Shown: in pieces, positions 1 to 5,235 of the stretch | Numbering within the stretch: position 1 is the stretch's first letter | How the letters are laid out: each line of letters opens with the position of its first letter | From: Bovifimicola sp964595785 | Lineage (GTDB): Bacteria; Bacillota; Clostridia; Lachnospirales; Lachnospiraceae | Reading direction: 5' to 3' | Assembly: GCA_964595785.1 (NCBI GenBank) | Contig: CAZQRO010000053.1 | Span: 1 to 15,175 of the forward strand | Length of the DNA: 15,175 nt | Notes under the pieces: model-generated | Seen by the model: only the letters and a program-made list of their open reading frames with translations | The model's database searches: none | Told to the model about the DNA's origin: nothing | Made by a program: the position numbers and the translations under genes

Positions 1-295
1 CAGATGGGAAACTAATTTAAATTACTATTAAGTTCTGAAAATGCTGAGAATACAGTGTTTTAAAGCGTTACAGACGAATTAAGAGTGTAAAACAGACTAT
101 CATAACTTATCAACTTATCATAAAATATCGCAAAATATCACAGTAAAATGGGTAAACATTGGGTAGTTAAAAGGGTAAAGAATCATACCCAACTACTTAA
201 CGAAAAGTTTGCGTGTTGTTTAAGAAACTATAGAAGGATACACTTGAATAATTTAATAATTCGATGTTTGCATAAGTCCATACACTTGTAGAAAT
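1..295. other. Non-coding, AT-rich lead-in region
   Basis: I see no gene here. All three + frames close within the first 31 bases; the longest open stretch from base 2 (aga tgg gaa act ...) ends at a TAA at 29-31 and could be the last codons of an upstream gene, but it is too short to identify. The stretch holds short direct repeats (104-141) and an imperfect hairpin at 163-196, where GTAGTT and GGGT on the left pair with ACCC and AACTAC on the right, with an AAAA bulge. Such short repeats are common near the ends of mobile elements, and the next feature is a broken retroelement gene, so this may be the residue of an element end. That link is inference. Confidence 0.5.
104..141. repeat. Two pairs of short tandem direct repeats
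   Basis: AACTTATC occurs twice back to back (104-111 and 112-119). It is followed by two 10-bp units, AAAATATCGC (122-131) and AAAATATCAC (132-141), which differ at one base. Both repeat units share the core TATC. They could be protein-binding sites such as recombinase arm sites or iterons, or simple AT-rich drift. Nothing in the sequence decides between these. Confidence 0.4.
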
Positions 296-751
296 ATGAG
301 TGTGTGGGCTTATTTTTATACCCAATTTACAATACCGGCAAACTTACAACAACTGCCACATAACAGTTATGGCTTTCGACCAAAAAGAGGTTCAAATGAC
401 GTACTGAAACAGTGCAAACAGAATGTAAATGATGGATATGTATATGTAGTAGATATGGATTTAGAAAAGTTCTTTGATACCGTTTGTCAGAGTAAACTGA
501 TTGAAATAATATCACGAACCATCAAAGATGGGCGAGTTATATCGCTTATCCATAAATATCTAAATGCGGGAGTTATCAGCAGAGGAATATTTGAAAAAAC
601 AGAAGTTGGCATGCCACAAGGTGGACCATTAAGTCCATTGCTTAGCAACATTATGCTGAATGAATTGGATAAGGAATTAGTAATAGTAAAATCCTATGGA
701 AGTGATTATAATATAATTATGATAGGATTATCGCATGGAAGGAGGTTTTAA
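296..751 (+). pseudogene. Group II intron reverse transcriptase fragment (truncated at both ends)
   Basis: The recognisable part spans about 362-679 and encodes reverse transcriptase (RT) blocks of a group II intron-encoded protein: NSYGFRPKRGSND, then VDMDLEKFFDTV (the block carrying the first catalytic aspartate), then GMPQGGPLSPLLSNIMLNEL. Intact proteins of this family have roughly 400-600 residues with an N-terminal RT0/1 part, the YADD active site, a maturase domain and often an HNH endonuclease. Here the family pattern starts only at residue 23 and stops right after LDKEL, before the expected YADD box. The first 22 and last 24 residues (VIVKSYGSDY... to the stop) do not look like the family, and no good ribosome binding site precedes the ATG. 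It should be catalytically dead and is read as a remnant whose right end was replaced by the control region of the toxin-antitoxin pair. I see no intron RNA domain V/VI in the flanks. Confidence 0.85.
705..717 (+). promoter_or_regulatory. Putative promoter -10 with overlapping palindrome for the toxin-antitoxin operon
   Basis: A consensus -10 box TATAAT lies at 707-712, 41 bases before the antitoxin ATG. It sits inside a perfect 13-bp palindrome, ATTATA-A-TATAAT (705-717). No good -35 box is visible at 16-18 bp, so this rests on the -10 box and position. Type II antitoxins commonly repress their own operon by binding palindromes over the promoter, so this is a reasonable operator candidate. 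An A+T palindrome can also arise by chance in DNA this AT-rich. Confidence 0.4.
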
Positions 752-753
752 TC

Positions 754-975
754 ATGTTAGCAGTAAAAGGAATAATACATGGAAATACTGTTCTTGTGGA
801 TGGTGAGGACATAAGGAATTATGATGGAAAAGATGTTATTGTGACTATATTAGATTATCCATTAAAGCAGTTGCAACGTGGAAAGCTGAATCTTGACAGA
901 TTTGTGAAACCTAGTGAAAGAGGGAAAAATGCAGATGAATATATAAAGGAGTTGAGATCCAATGACAGAGTGTAA
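754..975 (+). CDS. Antitoxin of a PIN-type (VapBC-like) toxin-antitoxin pair
   Basis: This 73-residue protein starts with MLAVKGIIHGNTVLVDGED, a short beta-rich N-terminal half with the pattern of small antitoxins of the AF2212/DUF104-like or related type. It ends in a charged tail (SERGKNADEYIKELRSNDRV), the sort of segment that usually docks into the partner toxin. An excellent GGAGG at 741-745, 8 bases before the ATG, fixes the start. The last 14 bases overlap the start of the toxin gene, the classic coupling of antitoxin and toxin translation. The gene is intact although its toxin partner is broken. Its role is inferred from size, position and overlap with a PIN-domain gene; the exact antitoxin family cannot be fixed by eye. 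Confidence 0.75.
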   Translation: MLAVKGIIHGNTVLVDGEDIRNYDGKDVIVTILDYPLKQLQRGKLNLDRFVKPSERGKNADEYIKELRSNDRV

Positions 976-1363
976 AAAGGTATTCATTGACACAGCACCA
1001 TTTATATATTACTTAGAACAGAATCCTAATTACTTTGAAAAAGCAAAGGATTTTTTCTTGTAGTGCTATGATAATGAAATCACGATGGTTACATCTACAA
1101 TCACATTGGAAGAATATTTTGTATTTCCATATAGAAAGAATCTTCCAGAGTATATTGAGAACTTTGAGAAATTTATTTCAAGTCTTGAAATTAGCGTGAT
1201 TGATATTGACAAGGCAATAGCGAAGCAAGCTGCACAGATCAGAGCAGAATTTAAAGATTTCAAGAGTATGGATGCATTACAGATAGGAACAGCAATCATA
1301 TCTGGATGTGATTTGTTCCTAACCAACGACAAGCAGTTGAGACAGGAAAAAAGAATCAAATGA
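962..1363 (+). pseudogene. PIN-domain (VapC-like) toxin interrupted by an in-frame TAG
   Basis: Read from ATG 962 (GGAG at 948-951), the frame encodes 133 residues, the normal length of a VapC-type PIN ribonuclease, but codon 34 is TAG (1061-1063). Both sides are PIN-like: FIDTAPFIYYLE with the first acidic residue D10, then TLEEYF, then MDALQIGTAI, then LFLTNDKQL. Those are the four acidic positions that bind the metal ion in the family. There is no other frameshift or stop, so the break is a single nonsense codon. A start at ATG 1085 would give 92 residues, but it would lack the first catalytic aspartate and has no ribosome binding site. The likely state is an inactivated toxin, recently lost because the rest is undamaged. 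Suppression of TAG or an assembly error are alternatives. Confidence 0.8.
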
Positions 1364-1397
1364 ATTACACTTGATGAATTTTAAATGAATAATAACG

Positions 1398-1443
1398 AAA
1401 GCATCAGAAGGAAGATAAAATTCCCAATGGTGCTTTTATTTTG
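1398..1443. terminator. Possible bidirectional terminator between toxin and minus-strand frame
   Basis: AAAGCATCA (1398-1406) pairs with TGGTGCTTT (1428-1436), nine pairs including one wobble. An inner GGAA/TTCC pairing (1410-1413 with 1421-1424) extends it. On the + strand the stem runs into TTTTATTTTG, and on the - strand into TTTCGTTATT. It lies 34 bases past the toxin stop and at the very end of the minus-strand frame, which is where a shared terminator of convergent genes would be. Confidence 0.5.
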
Positions 1444-1600
1444 TATACGACTGCTGCCGTTTCTCATTTTCATTCTGGAGCATAGCGAGTTTGTAATTGT
1501 CTTGGATATTTTGCATTTCTAATTGATGGAGTTTCTTTTTCTTGCATTCTATCAGCTTATCTAAAAGCATTTCAATAGGATTATTCAATCTGTACCTCAT
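1436..1600 (-). CDS. Hypothetical small charged protein, 54 residues, or C-terminal remnant
   Basis: I do not recognise this protein. From ATG (1600 down to 1598) it reads MRYRLNNPIEMLLDKLIECK, followed by a lysine- and glutamine-rich segment (LHQLEMQNIQDNYKLAMLQN) predicted to be one long helix or coiled coil, ending SYTK. The ribosome binding site is poor: AAGGAG is at 1624-1619, 18 bases upstream, too far for this ATG. The same minus frame stays open well upstream, past 1670, with sequence such as DISYRSEVHIKEIRIILR. It may therefore be the C-terminal end of a longer gene cut by the junction with the NTPase fragment. The amphipathic composition and the terminator-like hairpin at its end favour a real gene or remnant over chance. 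Confidence 0.35.
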   Translation of the reverse strand: MRYRLNNPIEMLLDKLIECKKKKLHQLEMQNIQDNYKLAMLQNENEKRQQSYTK

Positions 1601-1633
1601 TCTTAAAATTATTCGGATCTCCTTAATATGGAC

Positions 1634-1658
1634 TTCCGACCTATATGATATATCGGAA
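1634..1658. other. Inverted repeat at the left edge of the NTPase fragment
   Basis: TTCCGA (1634-1639) and TCGGAA (1653-1658) form a perfect 6-bp inverted repeat around a 13-base AT-rich centre that is itself nearly palindromic (TATATGATATA). It lies where the NTPase-like frame opens (stop TGA at 1646-1648), so it may mark a recombination junction or be an operator. Function unknown. Confidence 0.3.
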
Positions 1659-2162
1659 TCAGGATATATACAATGATACTGTATGAAATAGCGAAAAAAA
1701 AGACATCGTACTTATCAATATATTATAATGCATGGATGTATGATAATCACAGTGATCTGCTCATGTCTTTGTTACTGGTAATGACAAAAGTCTGCAAAGG
1801 AGTTTATAATACCAGAATAGATTCAGAAAAAATAAGTAAAAAGTTATTAAAGGCGCTATCTGCATTACCAATTTCTCTAAAAGGAGTAAATCCAGCAGTT
1901 ATATGTGAAAAATCAATACCTGAAAATACGGATATCTTATCAGTTGTACAGACGGAGGAAGAGATTAGAGAGTGTGTAAAAGAGATTTTTAATGATATTA
2001 TTGTGGAAAGAACACAAAAAGTAATCATTTTTATTGATGAGTTAGACCGATGCAGACCGTCTTTTGCCATAGAAATGTTAGAACGTATAAAGCATTACTT
2101 TAATGATGAACGTGTTATGTTTGTGGTATCCGTCAATAAAGAGCAATTGGTACATACAATCA
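1649..2162 (+). pseudogene. KAP-family P-loop NTPase fragment without Walker A
   Basis: The frame is open from 1649, with the first ATG at 1673. It contains YYNAWMYDNHSDLLMSLLLV, the segment that follows the P-loop in KAP NTPases, and then a clear Walker B region VIIFIDELDRCRP (residues 117-129 from that ATG). A conserved downstream block follows (IEMLERIKHYF, VMFVVSVNKEQLVHTIK). The upstream GxWGxGKT Walker A part is absent, and the frame leaves the family at about 2162, where ABC transporter sequence begins in another frame. Intact KAP proteins are several hundred residues long and often sit in mobile or defence islands; some are membrane-associated. This piece has no nucleotide-binding loop and should be non-functional. 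The last 22 or so residues of the open frame (after HTIKS) are out-of-frame ABC sequence. Confidence 0.8.
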
Positions 2163-2471
2163 AGTCAGGGACAGAGACAGTTGATTGCGGTTGCAAGGGC
2201 AGCGATTGCGGACCCGCCGGTACTTATATTAGATGAGGCAACATCTTCAATAGATACCAGAACAGAAAAACTTGTTCAGGAAGGCATGGATAAACTTATG
2301 TATGGCAGAACAACATTTGTAATTGCCCACAGGTTATCAACAGTACGAAATTCCGATGCAATCATGGTTCTTGACAGCGGAAAAATTATTGAACGGGGCA
2401 GCCATAATGAATTGATTGCTCAGAAGGGAAAATATTATCAGTTATATACCGGGGCATTTGAATTAGAATAA
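2163..2471 (+). pseudogene. ABC transporter ATPase, C-terminal remnant
   Basis: This is the last 102 codons of an exporter-type ABC ATPase. It starts exactly at the signature motif SQGQRQLIAVARA (2163 on), then the Walker B LILDEATSSID and D-loop, then the switch histidine in IAHRLSTVR, ending AFELE. The transmembrane domain and Walker A (more than 450 residues in MdlB-like half transporters) are missing. The frame continues upstream only into out-of-frame NTPase sequence, and ATG 2103 or 2106 has no ribosome binding site. It cannot hydrolyse ATP alone. A likely history is that an intact exporter gene once preceded the bactofilin operon and lost its 5' end when the NTPase fragment was joined to it. 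Confidence 0.85.
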
Positions 2472-2490
2472 AGAGATTGATATTTTATGC

Positions 2491-2519
2491 TTTTCAATTT
2501 CTGTGTTGTGTGTTAAAAT
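2491..2519 (+). promoter_or_regulatory. Putative promoter of the membrane peptide-bactofilin-pyrH operon
   Basis: TAAAAT (2514-2519) is preceded by TG one base upstream (2511-2512), forming an extended -10 element. TTTTCA (2491-2496) sits 17 bp upstream as a weak -35. It lies 46 bases before the TTG start and is the only good candidate between the dead ABC fragment and the first intact gene. It probably starts transcription of at least the next two genes and possibly runs on into pyrH-frr, since only 28 bases separate bactofilin from pyrH. Confidence 0.45.
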
Positions 2520-2564
2520 ATTATGCGTATTGTTATGCTGAAAATTGTCTAAGGAGAAAAAGAT

Positions 2565-2753
2565 TTGGAAGACGCTGACAGACGTAAGAGAATAAACAGA
2601 TATAAGAAGATGATATTTCGTATTTTATTAATTCTTGTCATTGTAACCATTATATTATGGATATACATAATATTTAAGGTTATTGATATTGAGAACAGTA
2701 TAGATGGCTTGAACTTAGCCATTACATACAGATTATGGAGGATAAGCGGATGA
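2565..2753 (+). CDS. Small single-span membrane protein of unknown function
   Basis: This 62-residue protein starts at TTG, supported by AAGGAG at 2551-2556 with 8-base spacing. Residues 1-15 are strongly basic (RRKRINRYKK). Residues 17-37 form one hydrophobic segment (IFRILLILVIVTIILWIYIIF), and a short tail of about 24 residues follows. By the positive-inside rule the N-terminus should be cytoplasmic and the tail outside. Its stop TGA (2751-2753) overlaps the ATG of the bactofilin gene (2750-2752) as ATGA, so the two are probably translationally coupled. I do not recognise a family. The pairing suggests a membrane partner or anchor for the bactofilin, or a small envelope protein; that is inference from context only. 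Confidence 0.65.
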   Translation: MEDADRRKRINRYKKMIFRILLILVIVTIILWIYIIFKVIDIENSIDGLNLAITYRLWRISG

Positions 2754-3838
2754 GTTTCTTAAAGGATTTTAAAGAGGAATTGTCACAGGCCGTCAATGAA
2801 CTTGTGAATATGGATGATAATCAGGAGACTGATACCACTAGTAAAAAGTCGAAAGAGGATGAAAAAATGGCAAGAGGAAAGAAACAAAAAGAAGTTGTAG
2901 AAGAAAAAAATATTGAAAACACTAATACTAATGAAAATACTAATGTAGAAGAAAAGCAAAAAGAGGACGAAAAAGTTAATACACTTGATGAAAAAGATAT
3001 TGAAAGTAATATAGATATGGTTGTTCTTAATGAATTATTCGGAACAGACGAGAATGATATTTCCATAGAGGAGAAGAGCGAAGAAGCAGTTGAAGATATT
3101 CAGAATAATGAAAATTATGAGAAACTAATAGATGATGACATTAATCTTGATAATATTGATATCAGCGATTATCTTGATGGAGAATCAGAAACAGAAGAAG
3201 AGTCGGTTAAGGCAGATGGAACATTGTTAAAGGACCTTGCAAGAAATATTAAGTCTACTATTAATGATAAGAAATTAGAAGAGATGATGGAAGATGACAA
3301 GGAAAGTGCCAAAGCAGAATTAAGAGGAAGTAGAACTGACACATCTAATGAGTATTCAAAAGAAGAAGCATCACTTGCTACGGAAGAAGTTGCTGAGGTA
3401 ACTAAAGGAACCATGATTGATGGTAACATAGTTTCAGAAGGTTCAATGAACATCTACGGCAAGATTAAAGGAAATGTGGCATGCCGAGGCAAGTTAGTGG
3501 TATGCGGAACTATTGTAGGTTCATCAAGGGGCGCAGAAATATTTACTAATAATGCAAGAATTGATGGAGATGTTACTAGTGATGGAAGTCTTAAGATTGG
3601 TAACGGTTCAGTTATTATCGGTAATATATATGGTTCATCTGCAGTTATTGCCGGTGCGGTTCAGGGCGATGTGGATATCCATGGTCCGGTCATTATAGAT
3701 GGTACAGCAGTTATTCAGGGAAATATACGTTCCAGATCAGTTCAGGTTAATAATGGAGCTGCCATTGAAGGAATGATTTCACAGTGTTATGCAGAAGTGG
3801 ACTATGCAGCATTATTTGATAAGACATTCAGTAAATAA
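2750..3838 (+). CDS. Bactofilin-domain (polymer-forming) protein with long acidic N-terminal arm
   Basis: Bactofilins assemble into nucleotide-free filaments at the membrane and scaffold cell-shape or wall enzymes. Start ATG 2750 is chosen over the in-frame ATG 2735 because GGAGG (2737-2741) lies 8 bases before it, giving 362 residues. Residues 1-20 (MSFLKDFKEELSQAVNELVN) are an amphipathic helix. Residues from about 20 to 215 are very rich in Glu, Asp, Lys and Asn and should be disordered. From about residue 220 to 350 comes the bactofilin core: repeated short strands with glycine turns (GTMIDGNIVSEGSMNIYG, IDGDVTSDGSLKIG, VQGDVDIHGPVIIDG), the signature of a right-handed beta-helix. Typical bactofilins are 120-200 residues, so the N-terminal arm of over 200 residues is unusual. 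It is coupled to the small membrane protein upstream and lies 28 bases before pyrH. Confidence 0.85.
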   Translation: MSFLKDFKEELSQAVNELVNMDDNQETDTTSKKSKEDEKMARGKKQKEVVEEKNIENTNTNENTNVEEKQKEDEKVNTLDEKDIESNIDMVVLNELFGTDENDISIEEKSEEAVEDIQNNENYEKLIDDDINLDNIDISDYLDGESETEEESVKADGTLLKDLARNIKSTINDKKLEEMMEDDKESAKAELRGSRTDTSNEYSKEEASLATEEVAEVTKGTMIDGNIVSEGSMNIYGKIKGNVACRGKLVVCGTIVGSSRGAEIFTNNARIDGDVTSDGSLKIGNGSVIIGNIYGSSAVIAGAVQGDVDIHGPVIIDGTAVIQGNIRSRSVQVNNGAAIEGMISQCYAEVDYAALFDKTFSK

Positions 3839-3866
3839 TGTTTTTCGGAAAGGATAGAATATTACT

Positions 3867-4568
3867 ATGGAAAAATTAAACAGAGTATTATTAAAACTTA
3901 GTGGTGAAGCATTAGCAGGCGACAAGAAGACCGGATTTGATGAGGAAACAGTAGTTAAAGTGGCTAAACAGGTAAAAGTGTTAGTTGATGGCGGCACACA
4001 GGTTGGAATAGTGATTGGCGGCGGCAACTTCTGGCGAGGAAGAACCAGTGAGAAGATAGACAGAACGAAAGCAGATGCCATTGGAATGTTAGCAACAGTT
4101 ATGAACTGCATATATGTATCTGAAATCTTCAGGACAGAAGGAATGATGACACAGGTACTTACACCATTTGAATGTGGCTCATTTACAAAATTATTCTCTA
4201 AGGACAGAGCCAATAAATACTTTGGCAAAGGAATGGTATGTTTCTTCGCAGGAGGAATCGGACACCCATATTTCTCGACAGATGTGGGAATGGTTTTAAG
4301 AGCAGTGGAAATTGAAGCTGATTGTATACTTGCAGCTAAAGCAATTGATGGTGTATATGACAGTGACCCTAATAAGAATCCGGAGGCTAAGAAATATGAC
4401 AGATTATCAATTTCAGAGGTAGTTGATAAGAAACTTGGCGTAATTGATTTGGCAGCTTCAGTTTTATGTATGGAGAATAAGATGCCGATGAAGATATTTG
4501 GCTTAAATGAAGAAAACAGTATAATTAATGCCGTAAATGGTAATTTTACGGGAACAATTATAGAATAA
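3867..4568 (+). CDS. pyrH: UMP kinase
   Basis: This cytosolic enzyme phosphorylates UMP to UDP with ATP, the first committed step from UMP to UTP and CTP. The 233 residues fit the family (about 235-245). Motifs are LLKLSGEALAG at the N-terminus (residues 8-18), the GGGNFWRG loop (about 51-58), DRTKADAIGMLATVMN, and the late uridylate-kinase block FFAGGIGHPYFSTD followed by EIEADCILAAKAIDGVYDSDP. The bacterial enzyme is a hexamer of the amino-acid-kinase fold and is usually activated by GTP and inhibited by UTP; that is family knowledge. AAGGA at 3850-3854 lies 12 bases before the ATG, somewhat far. The pyrH-frr order is the common bacterial arrangement. Confidence 0.96.
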   Translation: MEKLNRVLLKLSGEALAGDKKTGFDEETVVKVAKQVKVLVDGGTQVGIVIGGGNFWRGRTSEKIDRTKADAIGMLATVMNCIYVSEIFRTEGMMTQVLTPFECGSFTKLFSKDRANKYFGKGMVCFFAGGIGHPYFSTDVGMVLRAVEIEADCILAAKAIDGVYDSDPNKNPEAKKYDRLSISEVVDKKLGVIDLAASVLCMENKMPMKIFGLNEENSIINAVNGNFTGTIIE

Positions 4569-4597
4569 TAAAATTAGTAGAGATAATGGAGGATTTT

Positions 4598-5152
4598 ATG
4601 GAAGAGAATTTAGTACAATACGAAGAAAAAATGAGTAAATCACTTGACAGCCTTTACAGTGAATATTCAACAATAAGAGCAGGAAGAGCAAATCCGCATA
4701 TTTTAGATAAAATAACAGTTGATTATTATGGAACTCTGTCCACATTACAACAGGTGGCTAATGTATCTGTTCCGGAAGCCAGAATGATTCAGATTCAGCC
4801 ATGGGAATCAGGCTTAATTAAAGAAATAGAAAAAGCAATTCTCTGTTCAGATTTGGGGCTTACACCTTCTAATGATGGTAAGGCAATCAGACTTGTGTTT
4901 CCAGAGTTAACAGAGGAAAGAAGAAAAGAGTTAGTTAAAGATGTCAAGAAAAAAGGTGAGAATGCAAAAGTTGCACTTAGAAATATCAGAAGAGATGCCA
5001 ATGATGCATTTAAAAAACTTAGTAAGGCAAATGAATTATCAGAAGACGAATTAAAACAGTCAGAAGATAAAATTCAAAAACTTACTGATAAGTATGTTGC
5101 AGAAGTAGACAAAGCAATCGAAGATAAGTCAAAGGAAATACTTACTGTATAG
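4598..5152 (+). CDS. frr: Ribosome recycling factor
   Basis: RRF works with EF-G after termination to split the 70S ribosome so that its subunits can be reused. The start at ATG 4598 (MEENLVQYEEK) is preferred to ATG 4586, because the GGAGG at 4588-4592 overlaps the earlier ATG and sits 5 bases before the later one. The resulting 184 residues match the usual 185. Visible family signatures are the long helix with YSTIRAGRANPHILDKI, the central beta domain with VDYYGTLSTLQQVANVSVPE and QIQPWE, and the C-terminal helices with PELTEERRKELVK and NIRRDAND. It lies 29 bases after pyrH and probably shares its transcript. A hairpin follows, so transcription may partly stop here. Confidence 0.96.
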   Translation: MEENLVQYEEKMSKSLDSLYSEYSTIRAGRANPHILDKITVDYYGTLSTLQQVANVSVPEARMIQIQPWESGLIKEIEKAILCSDLGLTPSNDGKAIRLVFPELTEERRKELVKDVKKKGENAKVALRNIRRDANDAFKKLSKANELSEDELKQSEDKIQKLTDKYVAEVDKAIEDKSKEILTV

Positions 5153-5159
5153 AAACTTA

Positions 5160-5195
5160 AAAAGGGAGGCTTAGGTTATTTAAGCAGTCCCTTTT
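5160..5195 (+). terminator. Hairpin after frr, possible partial terminator
   Basis: AAAAGGGA (5160-5167) pairs perfectly with TCCCTTTT (5188-5195), and GCTTA (5169-5173) pairs with TAAGC (5181-5185) around a 7-base loop. The 3' arm ends in TTTT and then AGCAT, so the U-run is short. It likely acts as a weak terminator or an mRNA stability/processing element that lowers expression of uppS and downstream genes relative to pyrH-frr. Confidence 0.6.
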
Positions 5196-5235
5196 AGCAT
5201 ATATATGCATAATAGGATATTTGGAGGAACTATCA

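Noticed and set aside
296..361. 5' end of the group II intron RNA near GTGTG at 299
   Set aside because: The short GTGTG match is too weak, no further intron secondary structure follows, and the flanking RT sequence is itself truncated.
1085..1363. Separate 92-residue gene starting after the amber codon
   Set aside because: No ribosome site precedes ATG 1085 and the product would lack the first catalytic aspartate. It is better read as the downstream half of the interrupted toxin.
2103..2471. Stand-alone 122-residue ATPase
   Set aside because: The first 20 residues are out-of-frame NTPase sequence and there is no ribosome site. It is the tail of an ABC protein.
3812..4228. Minus-strand open frame of 138 codons over pyrH
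   Set aside because: Antisense to the conserved UMP kinase motifs, with shadow-like composition and no supporting start signal.
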